Assembly (NCBI RefSeq): GCF_030690725.1
Contig: NZ_JAUYGD010000040.1
Coordinates: 1-39,758, forward strand
Source: Pseudomonas sp.
GTDB taxonomy: Bacteria > Pseudomonadota > Gammaproteobacteria > Pseudomonadales > Pseudomonadaceae
Direction: 5' to 3'
Length of the DNA stretch: 39,758 nt
Shown here: positions 16,808 through 26,846 of the stretch, piece after piece
Position numbering within the stretch: the stretch's first letter is position 1
Layout: the number at the start of each line of letters is the position of its first letter
Translations under genes and position numbers: made by a program
Notes under the pieces: generated by a model
What the model was told of the DNA's origin: nothing
Databases searched by the model: none
What the model saw: only the letters and a program-made list of their open reading frames with translations

Positions 16808-16942
16808 CGCTTTGCGGGCTGTGTGCCCGAAAGCTTAAACCCACACACGTATCGACACGGTTTCCTGGGTGCCTTGCGACAAGTTCGCCGGGTTGGAGAT
16901 CGGGATACGTGGAGGCCTAACCCGACTTATCAAGGAACTATC
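16808..16942 (+). promoter_or_regulatory. rpsB leader, probable S2 autoregulatory RNA
   Basis: The long 5' leader contains a hairpin CGGGC/GCCCG (16815-16819 with 16825-16829) and a second pairing CGGGTT/AACCCG (16889-16894 with 16919-16924), just before the AAGGA ribosome-binding site at 16932-16936. Gamma-proteobacterial rpsB leaders are known to carry a conserved structure through which S2 represses rpsB-tsf. The placement and pairing fit that, though I could not align it to a model. Confidence 0.6.
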
Positions 16943-17686
16943 ATGTCCCAAGTCAACATGCGCGATATGCTGAAGGCCGGTGTGCACTTCGGCCACCAGA
17001 CCCGTTACTGGAACCCGAAAATGGGCAAATACATTTTCGGCGCGCGCAACAAGATCCACATCATCAACCTTGAAAAAACCCTGCCAATGTTCAACGAAGC
17101 ACTGTCCTTCGTTGAGAAACTGGCTTCGGGCAAAAACAAGATTCTGTTCGTGGGCACCAAGCGTTCCGCTGGCAAGATCGTTGCTGAAGAAGCAGCACGT
17201 TGCGGTTCGCCGTACGTCGATCATCGCTGGTTGGGCGGCATGCTGACCAACTACAAAACCATCCGCGCCTCGATCAAGCGTCTGCGTGATCTGGAAGTTC
17301 AGTCCCAGGACGGTACTTTCACTAAGCTGACCAAGAAAGAAGCCCTGATGCGCACCCGTGATCTGGAAAAACTGGATCGCAGTCTGGGTGGTATCAAGGA
17401 CATGGGCGGTCTGCCAGACGCTCTGTTCGTGATTGACGTTGACCACGAGCGCATTGCTATCACCGAAGCCAACAAACTGGGTATCCCAGTTATCGGCATC
17501 GTCGATACCAACAGCAGCCCGGAAGGCGTTGACTACATCATCCCAGGTAACGATGACGCCATCCGCGCCATCCAGTTGTACATGGGTGCAATGGCTGACT
17601 CGGTAATCCGTGGTCGCACCAACGCTAACGGCGGCACCGACGAGTTCGTCGAGCAAGCCCCGGCTGCAGAAGCTGCTGAAGGCTAA
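16943..17686 (+). CDS. rpsB: 30S ribosomal protein S2
   Basis: This encodes 247 residues. The start [19 protein letters not shown] is the canonical S2 N-terminus, preceded by AAGGA 6 nt upstream; the longer frame from 16823 covers the leader and is rejected. S2 binds late to the 30S head-body junction and is needed for S1 binding. An intrinsic hairpin separates it from tsf, so the ratio of S2 to EF-Ts is probably set by partial termination there. Confidence 0.98.
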   Translation: MSQVNMRDMLKAGVHFGHQTRYWNPKMGKYIFGARNKIHIINLEKTLPMFNEALSFVEKLASGKNKILFVGTKRSAGKIVAEEAARCGSPYVDHRWLGGMLTNYKTIRASIKRLRDLEVQSQDGTFTKLTKKEALMRTRDLEKLDRSLGGIKDMGGLPDALFVIDVDHERIAITEANKLGIPVIGIVDTNSSPEGVDYIIPGNDDAIRAIQLYMGAMADSVIRGRTNANGGTDEFVEQAPAAEAAEG

Positions 17687-17717
17687 GTAAAACGCGTATA
17701 GCGTTTGCTTAGTTCGC

Positions 17718-17742
17718 AAAAAGGGGGCTTGGCCCCCTTTTT
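17718..17742 (+). terminator. Intrinsic terminator or attenuator between rpsB and tsf
   Basis: An 11-bp stem of A5G5C (17718-17728) with its complement (17732-17742) closes on a 3-nt loop and ends in five T. It is followed 127 nt later by tsf, so it probably acts as a partial terminator. Confidence 0.8.
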
Positions 17743-17869
17743 GCCACCTTGAAAACCATCGCCGACGTGCAGTTGCAATTGTTCCTAGTCATTGTCGGCA
17801 ATGTGTTACGAATTGAGCGCCCGTTTTTGGCGGGTGGAATGGTTAACAACCTATCCAGAGGATTTTGAA

Positions 17870-18736
17870 ATGGCAGAAATTACTGCAGCGTTGGTTAAAG
17901 AACTGCGTGAGCGTACTGGCGAAGGCATGATGGATTGCAAGAAGGCCTTGACCAAGGCTGGCGGCGACATCGAAAAAGCCATCGACGACATGCGTGCTTC
18001 CGGCGCGATCAAAGCTGCCAAGAAAGCTGGCAACGTGGCTGCCGAAGGCGCCATCAGCATCAAGGAAGATGGCAAGACTGCCGTTATTCTCGAAGTTAAC
18101 TCGCAGACCGACTTCCTGGCTCTGCAGGATGACTTCAAGAGCTTCGTTGCTGCCAGTGTCGAGAAAGCCTTCGCTGACAAGCTGTCTGAAGTTGAGCCGC
18201 TGATCGCTGCTCAGGAAGAAGCCCGTCTGGCCCTGGTTGCCAAGTGCGGCGAGAACGTCAATATCCGTCGTCTGGCGCGTATTGAAGGTGACGTTCTGGG
18301 TTCTTACCTGCACGGCAACAAGATCGGTGTTGTGGTTGTGCTCAAGGGCGGCACCGTCGACCTGGCCAAAGACATCGCCATGCACGTAGCTGCAAGCAAC
18401 CCTGAGTTCCTGCTGCCTTCGGAAGTTTCCGCTGAAGCCATCGAGCGCGAGAAAGCCGTGTTCGTCAGCCTCAACGAAGACAAGATCAAGGGCAAGCCGG
18501 CCGAAATCGTCGAGAAGATGGTTGCTGGTCGTATCCAGAAGTTCCTTGCTGAAGCCAGCCTGGTTGAGCAAGCCTTCGTTAAGGATCCGGAAATCAAGGT
18601 CGGTGCTCTGGCCAAGAAAGCCGGTGCTGAAATCGTTTCCTTCACCTACTTCAAGGTTGGCGAAGGCATCGAGAAGCCGGTCGACAACTTTGCTGAAGAA
18701 GTTGCTGCGCAAGTAGCTGCTGCCAGCAAGCAGTAA
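17870..18736 (+). CDS. tsf: Elongation factor Ts
   Basis: This encodes 288 residues. An N-terminal UBA-like domain ([20 protein letters not shown]) leads into the core with T80-D81-F82 (NSQTDFLA), the residues that pry nucleotide from EF-Tu, then two subdomains. It is the nucleotide exchange factor for EF-Tu. AGAGGA (17857-17862) precedes the ATG at 17870; the frame from 17792 is an extension without support. It follows rpsB after a 183-nt gap containing a terminator-like hairpin. Confidence 0.98.
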   Translation: MAEITAALVKELRERTGEGMMDCKKALTKAGGDIEKAIDDMRASGAIKAAKKAGNVAAEGAISIKEDGKTAVILEVNSQTDFLALQDDFKSFVAASVEKAFADKLSEVEPLIAAQEEARLALVAKCGENVNIRRLARIEGDVLGSYLHGNKIGVVVVLKGGTVDLAKDIAMHVAASNPEFLLPSEVSAEAIEREKAVFVSLNEDKIKGKPAEIVEKMVAGRIQKFLAEASLVEQAFVKDPEIKVGALAKKAGAEIVSFTYFKVGEGIEKPVDNFAEEVAAQVAAASKQ

Positions 18737-18758
18737 GACGGCTAACCGCTGTTGCCCC

Positions 18759-18792
18759 AAAGAGGCTGCCCGCTAACGCGCGCGGCCTCTTT
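18759..18792 (+). terminator. Intrinsic terminator after tsf
   Basis: AAAGAGGC (18759-18766) pairs with GCCTCTTT (18785-18792); the inner part can pair further through CCGC/GCGG. The T stretch is short, so efficiency may be moderate. Confidence 0.7.
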
Positions 18793-18805
18793 GTCAAATT
18801 GAGGG

Positions 18806-18820
18806 CACAGCTAAGCTGTG
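18806..18820. repeat. Short inverted repeat upstream of pyrH
   Basis: CACAGC (18806-18811) and GCTGTG (18815-18820) flank TAA. It lies between the tsf terminator and pyrH, where a pyrH promoter is expected. It could be a protein-binding site; there is no further support. Confidence 0.35.
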
Positions 18821-18926
18821 GAGTGGTTGGGGCATTGGCACCAATGACTCGGGGCGCTGTCGAAGCGCTCGATAAAAGCGAACCGAAGGTTTGCACAGAA
18901 TTCAAACGCCGCAGGAGAGACTCGCA

Positions 18927-19676
18927 ATGGCTCAGCAGATGAGTGGTCGTCAACCGCGCTACAAGCGCATTCTGCTCAAACTTAGCGGCGAGGCCCTGAT
19001 GGGGTCGGAAGATTTCGGCATCGATCCCAAGGTGCTTGACCGCATGGCGCTGGAAGTCGGCCAACTGGTCGGTATCGGTGTGCAGGTCGGCTTGGTGATC
19101 GGTGGTGGCAACCTGTTCCGTGGCGCGGCGCTGAGCGCGGCGGGTATGGATCGGGTCACCGGCGACCATATGGGCATGCTGGCTACCGTGATGAACGCCT
19201 TGGCCATGCGCGACGCGCTGGAGCGTTCGAATATTCCGGCAATCGTCATGTCGGCCATCTCCATGGTTGGGGTGACCGATCACTACGACCGGCGCAAGGC
19301 GCTGCGTCATCTGAAAACCGGTGAGGTGGTGATTTTCGCCGCTGGCACTGGTAATCCGTTCTTCACCACCGACTCGGCCGCTTGCCTGCGCGCCATCGAA
19401 ATCGATGCTGACGTGGTGCTCAAAGCGACCAAGGTGGATGGTGTGTACACTGCCGATCCATTCAAAGACCCGCATGCCGAGAAGTTCGAGCGCCTGACTT
19501 ACGATGAGGTGCTCGACCGCAAGCTGGGCGTAATGGATCTGACGGCCATCTGTCTGTGCCGCGACCATAATATGCCGCTGCGCGTTTTCAACATGAACAA
19601 GCCCGGTGCCCTGCTGAACGTTGTAGTCGGCGGCGCTGAAGGCACTCTGATTGAGGAAGATAAACATGATCAATGA
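18927..19676 (+). CDS. pyrH: UMP kinase
   Basis: This encodes 249 residues of the amino acid kinase fold. [13 protein letters not shown] binds phosphate, GGGNLFRG and [11 protein letters not shown] form the UMP site, and [27 protein letters not shown] is characteristic. It phosphorylates UMP to UDP, is hexameric, GTP-activated and UTP-inhibited in its family. The ATG at 18927 follows GGAGA; an upstream frame from 18891 lacks one. The C-terminus ends EEDKHDQ and overlaps the frr start by 11 nt, so frr is probably coupled. Confidence 0.97.
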   Translation: MAQQMSGRQPRYKRILLKLSGEALMGSEDFGIDPKVLDRMALEVGQLVGIGVQVGLVIGGGNLFRGAALSAAGMDRVTGDHMGMLATVMNALAMRDALERSNIPAIVMSAISMVGVTDHYDRRKALRHLKTGEVVIFAAGTGNPFFTTDSAACLRAIEIDADVVLKATKVDGVYTADPFKDPHAEKFERLTYDEVLDRKLGVMDLTAICLCRDHNMPLRVFNMNKPGALLNVVVGGAEGTLIEEDKHDQ

Positions 19677-20223
19677 GATCAAGAAAGACGCTCAGGTACG
19701 CATGCAGAAGAGCCTGGAATCGCTGCTCCATGCCTTCAGCCGAATCCGTACCGGTCAGGCGCACCCGAGCATCCTCGGCGGTGTGATGGTGCCTTACTAC
19801 GGCTCTGACACCCCGCTGAACCAGGTCGCTAACGTCACTGTGAAGGACTCGCGCACCCTGCAGGTTGTAGCCTTCGAGCGCAATATGCTGGCGGCTGTCG
19901 ATAAAGCGATCCAGAGCTCCGGTCTGGGCTTCAATCCGACCAACCTGGGTGAGCTGCTGCTGATCTCCATGCCAGCGCTGACTGAAGAAACCCGCAAGGG
20001 CTTCACCAAGCAGGCCCGTGACGCGGCTGAAGATGGCCGTGTAGCCGTGCGCAATATCCGTCGTGATGCCTTGAGCCAGTTGAAAGACCTGGTCAAGGAG
20101 AAGGAAATCAGCGAAGACGAAGAGCGCCGTGCCGCCGACGAAATCCAGAAGCTGACCGACAAGTTCGTCGCGGAAATCGAAGTCGCAGTGAAGCAGAAAG
20201 AAGCGGATCTGATGGCCGTTTAA
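19666..20223 (+). CDS. frr: Ribosome recycling factor
   Basis: This encodes 185 residues, the standard length. The long three-helix bundle is evident ([20 protein letters not shown], then RTGQAHPS, and a coiled C-terminal helix), with the central beta domain between. It splits post-termination ribosomes together with EF-G. The start at 19666 (GAGGAAGA upstream inside pyrH) overlaps pyrH by 11 nt. uppS follows 16 nt later. Confidence 0.97.
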   Translation: MINEIKKDAQVRMQKSLESLLHAFSRIRTGQAHPSILGGVMVPYYGSDTPLNQVANVTVKDSRTLQVVAFERNMLAAVDKAIQSSGLGFNPTNLGELLLISMPALTEETRKGFTKQARDAAEDGRVAVRNIRRDALSQLKDLVKEKEISEDEERRAADEIQKLTDKFVAEIEVAVKQKEADLMAV

Positions 20224-20239
20224 CGGCCAGGACATCGTC

Positions 20240-20995
20240 ATGGAAAAGACCAAAGACGGTAGTCCGTTCGCCGTGCCACGGCATGTGGCGATCATCATGG
20301 ACGGTAATAATCGCTGGGCGAAGAAGCGTCTGCTGCCCGGCGTTGCTGGCCATAAAGCCGGTGTCGATGCGGTGCGCGCGGTGATCGAGGTGTGCGCTGA
20401 GGCTGGGGTCGAGGTGCTGACGCTGTTCGCCTTTTCCAGCGAAAACTGGCAGCGCCCGGCTGATGAGGTCAGTGCGCTGATGGAGCTGTTTCTCAGTGCA
20501 TTGCGCCGCGAGGCGAAGAAGCTCAATGCCAATGACATCAGTCTGCGCATCATCGGTGATCGCTCGCGCTTTCACCCTGAGTTGCAGGCCGCGATGCGTG
20601 AGGCCGAGACACAGACTGCCGGCGATAAGCGCTTTGTCCTGCAGGTGGCGGCCAACTATGGTGGCCAGTGGGATATTGCCCAGGCCGCGCAGCGTTTGGC
20701 CCGTGAAGTTCAAGGCGGCCATTTGCGCGCCGAGGACATCACCCCCGAGTTGCTGCAGAGCTGTCTGGTGACGGGCGATTTGCCGCTGCCGGATCTGTGC
20801 ATCCGCACCGGCGGCGAGCACCGCATCAGCAACTTCCTGCTTTGGCAGCTGGCTTACACCGAGTTGTATTTCTCCGACCTGTTTTGGCCGGATTTCAAAC
20901 ACGACGCCATGCGCAAAGCCTTGGCCGATTTTGCTAGCCGCCAGCGTCGCTTTGGGAAAACCAGCGATCAGGTGGCTGCTGAGGCCCGTAGCTGA
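20240..20995 (+). CDS. uppS: Undecaprenyl diphosphate synthase
   Basis: This encodes 251 residues of the cis-prenyltransferase family. HVAIIMDGNNRWAKKR contains the catalytic D21, and the conserved TLFAFSSENWQRP and LCIRTGGEHRISNFLLWQLAYTE motifs are intact. It condenses farnesyl diphosphate with eight isopentenyl units to make the lipid carrier for peptidoglycan and O-antigen. AGGA precedes the start. Its TGA overlaps the cdsA ATG by one base. Confidence 0.97.
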   Translation: MEKTKDGSPFAVPRHVAIIMDGNNRWAKKRLLPGVAGHKAGVDAVRAVIEVCAEAGVEVLTLFAFSSENWQRPADEVSALMELFLSALRREAKKLNANDISLRIIGDRSRFHPELQAAMREAETQTAGDKRFVLQVAANYGGQWDIAQAAQRLAREVQGGHLRAEDITPELLQSCLVTGDLPLPDLCIRTGGEHRISNFLLWQLAYTELYFSDLFWPDFKHDAMRKALADFASRQRRFGKTSDQVAAEARS

Positions 20996-21810
20996 TGCTC
21001 AAACAACGAATTATCACCGCGCTGGTGCTGTTGCCATTCGCCCTGGGTGGCTTCTTTCTGCTTAATGGCGCGCTGTTTGCGCTGTTTATTGGCGCAGTGG
21101 TCGGTCTAGGTGCCTGGGAGTGGGCGCGTCTGGCAGGTTTTACTGCGCAGGTGCAGCGTGTTGCTTACGCCGCGTTGGTAGCGGCGTTGCTGTTTGGCTT
21201 GTATCTGCTGCCCGCGCTGGCGCCTTGGGTGCTGTTGCTTGGGGTTGTCTGGTGGGCGGCGGCGACCTTTCTGGTCTTGGGTTATCCCGCCAGCAGCCGT
21301 TATTGGACGCAGGCTCCGGTCAGATTGCTGATCGGCTTGCTGATTCTGCTGCCAGCCTGGCAGGGCCTGGTGTTGTTCAAGCAGTGGCCTGAAGCAAACT
21401 GGCTGATTCTCGCGGTGATGGTGTTGGTGTGGGGCGCGGACATCGGCGCCTATTTCGCCGGCCGGCGCTTCGGCAAGCGCAAGCTGGCCCCGCAGGTCAG
21501 TCCCGGTAAAAGCTGGGAAGGGGTGTTCGGTGGTCTGCTGGCGACTCTGCTGATTTGCCTGGGCGTAGCAATTTACCGTGACTGGTCGTTTGCCAGCCTG
21601 CTGCTGGGTTTGCTCGGCACCGCCGTGGTGGTGCTGATCTCGGTGGTCGGCGATCTAACCGAAAGCATGTTCAAGCGCCAGTCGGGGGTTAAGGACAGCA
21701 GTAATCTGCTGCCGGGCCATGGCGGCGTGCTAGATCGTATCGACAGCCTGACGGCGGCTATCCCAGTGTTCGCCGCGTTGCTGTGGCTGGCGGGCTGGGG
21801 CGCGCTGTGA
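20995..21810 (+). CDS. cdsA: Phosphatidate cytidylyltransferase
   Basis: This encodes 271 residues with about eight hydrophobic helices. The family signature near the C-terminus is complete: [19 protein letters not shown], then [14 protein letters not shown]. It makes CDP-diacylglycerol from phosphatidic acid and CTP in the inner membrane, the entry to phospholipid synthesis. It overlaps uppS by one base and dxr by four. Confidence 0.96.
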   Translation: MLKQRIITALVLLPFALGGFFLLNGALFALFIGAVVGLGAWEWARLAGFTAQVQRVAYAALVAALLFGLYLLPALAPWVLLLGVVWWAAATFLVLGYPASSRYWTQAPVRLLIGLLILLPAWQGLVLFKQWPEANWLILAVMVLVWGADIGAYFAGRRFGKRKLAPQVSPGKSWEGVFGGLLATLLICLGVAIYRDWSFASLLLGLLGTAVVVLISVVGDLTESMFKRQSGVKDSSNLLPGHGGVLDRIDSLTAAIPVFAALLWLAGWGAL

Positions 21811-22991
21811 GTCACCCGCAGCAGATTACCGTGCTGGGGGCGACCGGTTCGATCGGTCTAAGCACCCTCGATGTCATTGCGCGCCATCCTGAGCGTTATC
21901 AAGTATTCGCGTTGTCCGGCTTCAGTCGTCTGACTGAGCTGGAAGCGCTGTGCATGATCTATCGCCCACGCTTCGCTGTGGTGCCGCAGGCTCTAGCGGC
22001 TCGTCACCTGCAGGAAGGTTTGCGCGCTGCCGGTCTGGCCACTCAGGTGCTGCATGGCCCTGAAGGTTTGTGTGAGGTGGCAGCGCATCCTGAAGTGGAT
22101 GCGGTGATGGCCGCCATCGTCGGTGCGGCGGGCTTGCCGCCGACTCTGGCGGCGGTCGAGGCCGGCAAGAAGGTGCTGCTGGCCAACAAAGAAGCCCTGG
22201 TGATGTCAGGTGCGCTATTTATGCAGGCTGTGCGTAAAAGCGGCGCCTTACTGCTGCCGATCGACAGTGAGCACAACGCGATTTTTCAGTGCCTGCCGGG
22301 TGGCTACGCCCGCGGCCTGTCGCAAGTTGGGGTGCGGCGTATTCTGCTCACCGCCTCGGGCGGGCCGTTTCGCGAAATGCCGTTGGAGCAGTTGCATGCA
22401 GTTACTCCCGAGCAGGCGTGCGCGCACCCCAATTGGTCGATGGGGCGCAAGATTTCGGTCGATTCGGCGAGCATGATGAACAAAGGCCTGGAGCTGATCG
22501 AGGCCTGCTGGTTGTTTGATGCCAAACCTGCTCAGGTTGAGGTGGTGGTGCATCCGCAGAGCGTGATCCATTCGCTGGTCGATTATGTCGACGGTTCGGT
22601 GCTGGCCCAGTTGGGCAATCCGGATATGCGCACGCCGATCAGTCATGCCCTGGCCTGGCCGGAGCGGATTGACTCGGGTGTGGCGCCGCTGGATCTGTTT
22701 GCCATCGCGCGGCTGGACTTCCAGGCGCCGGACGAGCAGCGCTTTCCTTGTTTGCGTCTGGCGCGTGAGGCGGCCCAGGCCGGCGGGACGGCGCCGGCCA
22801 TGCTCAATGCGGCCAACGAGGTAGCGGTTGCGGCGTTCCTGGAGCGGCGCATCCGCTTTCCCGAGATCGCGAGTATGATCGAAGACGTTCTGCATACTGA
22901 ACCCGCCCTGGCGGTTGAGAGTCTGGATACGGTGCTGGCCGCTGATGGTCGGGCCCGTGATCTGGCTGAGCAATGGCTGAGTCGGCGCTGA
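21807..22991 (+). CDS. dxr: 1-deoxy-D-xylulose 5-phosphate reductoisomerase
   Basis: From the GTG at 21807 this has 394 residues, starting [23 protein letters not shown] with the NADPH-binding GATGSIG. The earlier ATG at 21783 lies inside cdsA and adds residues absent from the family. [19 protein letters not shown] and [19 protein letters not shown] form the active site. It carries out the first committed step of the MEP isoprenoid pathway and is the fosmidomycin target. The GTGA overlap couples it to cdsA. Confidence 0.96.
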   Translation: MSHPQQITVLGATGSIGLSTLDVIARHPERYQVFALSGFSRLTELEALCMIYRPRFAVVPQALAARHLQEGLRAAGLATQVLHGPEGLCEVAAHPEVDAVMAAIVGAAGLPPTLAAVEAGKKVLLANKEALVMSGALFMQAVRKSGALLLPIDSEHNAIFQCLPGGYARGLSQVGVRRILLTASGGPFREMPLEQLHAVTPEQACAHPNWSMGRKISVDSASMMNKGLELIEACWLFDAKPAQVEVVVHPQSVIHSLVDYVDGSVLAQLGNPDMRTPISHALAWPERIDSGVAPLDLFAIARLDFQAPDEQRFPCLRLAREAAQAGGTAPAMLNAANEVAVAAFLERRIRFPEIASMIEDVLHTEPALAVESLDTVLAADGRARDLAEQWLSRR

Positions 22992-23012
22992 TCGCCGACG
23001 CGGAGACGTTTG

Positions 23013-24365
23013 ATGAGTGCGCTTTATATGCTGGTCGGCACCCTGGTTGCGTTGGGCGTGCTGGTAACCATTCACGAGTACGGGCACTTCTGGGTCGCTC
23101 GTCGTTGTGGGGTCAAGGTGCTGCGGTTTTCCGTCGGCTTTGGCAGCCCGTTGCTGCGTTGGCATGACCGCCAGGGCACTGAGTTTGTAGTGGCCGCCAT
23201 CCCGCTGGGCGGCTACGTGAAAATGCTCGATGAGCGCGAAGGCGATGTGCCGCCGGAGCTGCTTGATCAGTCGTTCAATCGCAAGTCGGTCCAGCAGCGT
23301 ATTGCCATTGTGGCGGCCGGGCCGGTGGCGAATTTCCTGCTTGCGCTGCTGTTCTTCTGGGTTGTGGCGATGCTGGGCAGCCAGCAGGTGCGCCCGGTTA
23401 TCGGCGCGGTCGAGGCGGGCAGTCTGGCCGATGTCGCTGGCCTGCAGGCCGGCCAGGAGATCATTGCAATTGATGGTAAGCCCACCACTGGTTGGGCTGC
23501 GGTGAATCTGCAGCTGGTCAGTCGCTTGGGTGAAAGCGGTCGTTTGGATCTGGCGGTGCGCGAGCCGGGTTCGTCGGTCGACAGTCCGCGGCAGATCGTG
23601 CTGGATAACTGGCTGCGTGGCGCCGATGAGCCTAACCCTATCGCCTCTTTGGGCATTCGGCCTTGGCGTCCCGTGCTGCCGCCGGTGCTGGCGCAGCTTG
23701 ACCCTGAAGGCCCGGCATTTTCGGCGGGCTTGCAGGTCGGTGATCGTCTGCTGGCGTTGGATGGTCAGCCGCTGGCTGATTGGCAGCAGTTGGTGGATCA
23801 GGTCCGTGGCTTGCCGGGTAAAAAGATTGGTTTGCTGGTGGAGCGTCAAGGTCAACAACTGGATGTTCCGCTCACCCTGGCTGCGCGCGGTGAGGGTGAG
23901 TCGCTCAGTGGTTATCTGGGTGCAGGTGTTGCGGGTGGCGAATGGCCGCCTGAGATGTTGCGCGAAGTCAGTTACGGTCCCCTGGAAGCCATCGCCGAAG
24001 GTGTCAAAAACACCTGGGCAATGAGCGTTCTGACCCTTAATTCCCTGAAGAAAATGCTGTTTGGCGAGCTCTCGGTAAAAAACTTGAGCGGGCCGATAAC
24101 CATTGCTAAAGTGGCGGGCGCTTCTGCTGAGTCAGGTTTGAGTGATTTTCTTAAATTTCTCGCCTACTTGAGCATTAGTCTGGGGGTTCTTAATTTGTTG
24201 CCTATCCCCGTGCTGGATGGGGGGCATCTGCTTTTTTATCTGGTCGAGTGGGTGCGTGGTCGCCCGCTGTCCGAACGGATACAGGGTTGGGGGATGCAGA
24301 TCGGTATCAGTTTGGTCATCGGGGTGATGTTGCTGGCCCTGGTAAACGACTTGGGCCGCCTGTAG
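23013..24365 (+). CDS. rseP: Site-2 intramembrane zinc protease RseP
   Basis: This encodes 450 residues. The first helix carries the zinc motif HEYGH (21-25); two tandem PDZ domains lie in the periplasm (around 115-190 and 220-300); the third zinc ligand is in NLLPIPVLDGGHLLFY (near 390-400). RseP cleaves anti-sigma factors; in pseudomonads the homologue (MucP) cuts MucA to release AlgU. GGAG (23002-23005) precedes the ATG at 23013. It sits between dxr and bamA, matching the usual order. Confidence 0.96.
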   Translation: MSALYMLVGTLVALGVLVTIHEYGHFWVARRCGVKVLRFSVGFGSPLLRWHDRQGTEFVVAAIPLGGYVKMLDEREGDVPPELLDQSFNRKSVQQRIAIVAAGPVANFLLALLFFWVVAMLGSQQVRPVIGAVEAGSLADVAGLQAGQEIIAIDGKPTTGWAAVNLQLVSRLGESGRLDLAVREPGSSVDSPRQIVLDNWLRGADEPNPIASLGIRPWRPVLPPVLAQLDPEGPAFSAGLQVGDRLLALDGQPLADWQQLVDQVRGLPGKKIGLLVERQGQQLDVPLTLAARGEGESLSGYLGAGVAGGEWPPEMLREVSYGPLEAIAEGVKNTWAMSVLTLNSLKKMLFGELSVKNLSGPITIAKVAGASAESGLSDFLKFLAYLSISLGVLNLLPIPVLDGGHLLFYLVEWVRGRPLSERIQGWGMQIGISLVIGVMLLALVNDLGRL

Positions 24366-24401
24366 CCGCTGCTGAATTACGCTCTCGGTACGAACAAGAC
24401 G

Positions 24402-24426
24402 TGTCGCACTAAGCGGCAGATTTTTT
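24402..24426 (+). terminator. Weak intrinsic terminator between rseP and bamA
   Basis: TGTCGC (24402-24407) pairs with GCGGCA (24413-24418), including one G-U pair, around an ACTAA loop, followed by six T (24421-24426). It would let bamA be transcribed partly independently of rseP. Confidence 0.5.
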
Positions 24427-24454
24427 ATTGTCAGTTGGAATAAGAAAGGACTTC

Positions 24455-26803
24455 ATGAAACGTCTGCTGCTACCTGCGGTGCTTGCCGCACTGATGATCA
24501 CCGAAGTTCACGCCGAGTCCTTCACCATCTCCGATATCCGGGTCACCGGTCTGCAGCGCGTTTCCGCGGGCAGCGTATTCGGTGCCTTACCCCTCAATGT
24601 GGGCGCGCAAGCCGATGACCGTTCGCTGGTTGAGGCGACCCGCGAACTGTTCAAAACCGGTTTCTTCCAGGACATCCAGCTTGGTCGCGATGGCGATGTG
24701 CTGGTTGTCACTGTGGTTGAGCGTCCGTCGATCTCCAGTATCGAGATTGAAGGCAACAAGGCCATTAGCAGCGAAGACCTGCTCAAAGGCCTGAATCAAT
24801 CGGGTCTGGCCGAAGGCGAGATTTTCCAGCGGGCTACCCTGGAAGGCGTGCGTAACGAGTTGCAGCGCCAGTACGTCGCTCAGGGCCGTTACTCCGCAGA
24901 AATCGAAGCCGAAGTGATCCCGCAGCCGCGCAACCGCGTGGCGCTGAAGATCAACATCAATGAAGGTTCGGTTGCCGCGATTCAGCACATTAACGTGGTG
25001 GGTAACTCGGTCTTTTCCGATGAAGACCTGATCGACCTGTTCGAGCTGAAGACCACCAACTGGCTGTCCTTCTTCAAGAATGATGACAAGTACGCCCGTG
25101 AGAAGCTCTCCGGCGACTTGGAGCGCCTGCGTTCCTATTACCTGGATCGCGGCTATATCAACATGGATATCAGCTCCACTCAGGTATCCATTACCCCAGA
25201 CAAGAAGCACGTCTATGTCACGGTCAACGTCGACGAAGGCGCGAAGTACACCGTGCGTGAGGTCAAACTCAGCGGTGAACTGAAGGTGCCGGAAGAAGAA
25301 GTCCGCGCCTTGCTGCTGGTTCAGGAAGGCCAGGTGTTCTCGCGTAAAGTGATGACCACCACCTCCGAGCTGATTACCCGTCGCCTGGGTAACGAAGGCT
25401 ATACCTTCGCCAACGTCAACGGCGTGCCAGAAGCCCATGACGATGGCACCGTATCCATTACCTTTGTCGTTGACCCGGGCAAGCGTGCCTACGTTAACCG
25501 CATCAATTTCCGTGGTAACACCAAGTCCGAAGACGAAGTGTTGCGCCGTGAAATGCGTCAGATGGAAGGTGGTTGGGCCTCGACTTACCTGATCGATCAG
25601 TCCAAGACCCGTCTTGAGCGTCTCGGCTACTTCAAGGAAGTCAACGTCGAAACCCCGCAGGTACCAGGCACCGACGACCAGATCGACGTCAATTACAGCG
25701 TTGAAGAGCAGGCATCTGGTTCTATCACCGCAAGTATCGGCTTCGCTCAAAACGCGGGTCTGATTCTCGGTGGCTCGATTACCCAGAACAACTTCCTGGG
25801 GACCGGTAACAAGGTCAGCGTCGGCCTGACCCGCAGTGAATACCAGAGCAACTACAACTTTGGTTTCGTTGACCCCTACTGGACCCCAGACGGCGTCAGC
25901 TTGGGCTACAACGCCTTCTTCCGTGAAACCGATTACGACGAGCTGAATACCAGCGTTTCTAGCTATTCGGTGGACAGCTATGGCGCGGGTGTCAGCATTG
26001 GTTATCCAATCAGCGATACCTCGCGTCTGACTTATGGTCTGACTATCCAGAACGACAGTATCGGCACTGGCATATACACCGTTGACGAAATTTTCGACTT
26101 TATTCAGCAAGAGGGCGACAGCTACCTGAACCTCAAGGCCTCGATTGGCTGGTCTGAATCGACCCTGAACCGTGGTGTGCTGGCGAACCGCGGTCATTCG
26201 CAAAGTCTGGTGTTCGAGACCACAGTTCCGGGAAGCGATCTGTCGTTCTTCAAAGTGGATTACCGTGGCCAGGTATTCAAGCCACTGAACGATACCTACA
26301 CCATGCGCTTCCATACCCAGCTGGGCTTTGGTGAAAGCTATGGCTCCACCTCGGATCTGCCGTTCTACGAGCATTACTACGCCGGTGGCTTTAACTCGGT
26401 GCGCGGTTTCAAGGACAGCAGCCTGGGGCCGCGTAGTACGCCGAGTAAAGGTACCAACCCTGGTACAGCCTTTGATCCGGATCAAGATCCACTGCCATTT
26501 GGTGGCAACGTTCTGGTACAAGGCGGCGTCGAGCTCTTGTTCCCAATGCCGTTCGTGAAAGATCAGCGTTCGCTGCGTACCGCACTGTTCTGGGACGTGG
26601 GTAATGTGTTTGACACCAATTGCGGTAAGACCCAGAAGGACTGCAACAATATCGATCCAGGCCAACTGGCCAGCTCGGTGGGTGTTGGTTTGACCTGGAT
26701 CACCGCGCTAGGTCCGCTGAGCTTCAGTTTGGCCATGCCAATCGTCAAACCGGATGATGCCGATACGCAGATTTTCCAGTTCTCTCTCGGTCAGACGTTC
26801 TAA
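24455..26803 (+). CDS. bamA: Outer membrane protein assembly factor BamA
   Basis: This encodes 782 residues. A signal peptide (MKRLLLPAVLAALMITEVHA) is followed by five POTRA domains (about 22-420) and a C-terminal 16-strand Omp85 barrel. The lid-lock motif GFNSVRGF is present, and the protein ends in the aromatic FSLGQTF. It is the core of the BAM complex that folds outer-membrane proteins. The ATG at 24455 follows AAGGA; an upstream frame from 24428 is an extension. Skp, the periplasmic chaperone that feeds it, is encoded next. Confidence 0.98.
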   Translation: MKRLLLPAVLAALMITEVHAESFTISDIRVTGLQRVSAGSVFGALPLNVGAQADDRSLVEATRELFKTGFFQDIQLGRDGDVLVVTVVERPSISSIEIEGNKAISSEDLLKGLNQSGLAEGEIFQRATLEGVRNELQRQYVAQGRYSAEIEAEVIPQPRNRVALKININEGSVAAIQHINVVGNSVFSDEDLIDLFELKTTNWLSFFKNDDKYAREKLSGDLERLRSYYLDRGYINMDISSTQVSITPDKKHVYVTVNVDEGAKYTVREVKLSGELKVPEEEVRALLLVQEGQVFSRKVMTTTSELITRRLGNEGYTFANVNGVPEAHDDGTVSITFVVDPGKRAYVNRINFRGNTKSEDEVLRREMRQMEGGWASTYLIDQSKTRLERLGYFKEVNVETPQVPGTDDQIDVNYSVEEQASGSITASIGFAQNAGLILGGSITQNNFLGTGNKVSVGLTRSEYQSNYNFGFVDPYWTPDGVSLGYNAFFRETDYDELNTSVSSYSVDSYGAGVSIGYPISDTSRLTYGLTIQNDSIGTGIYTVDEIFDFIQQEGDSYLNLKASIGWSESTLNRGVLANRGHSQSLVFETTVPGSDLSFFKVDYRGQVFKPLNDTYTMRFHTQLGFGESYGSTSDLPFYEHYYAGGFNSVRGFKDSSLGPRSTPSKGTNPGTAFDPDQDPLPFGGNVLVQGGVELLFPMPFVKDQRSLRTALFWDVGNVFDTNCGKTQKDCNNIDPGQLASSVGVGLTWITALGPLSFSLAMPIVKPDDADTQIFQFSLGQTF

Positions 26804-26846
26804 GCGTCGGATTTTTGAATACCAACAGTTTTGCAGGAGTTGCACC

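Noticed and set aside
22248..23858. 536-codon minus-strand frame across dxr and rseP
   Set aside because: It spans two certain genes on the other strand and its composition is that of a shadow frame.
24587..26665. 692-codon open frame antisense to bamA
   Set aside because: It is the mirror of bamA codon bias in GC-rich DNA. It has no ribosome-binding site and no family-like motifs, while bamA is certain.
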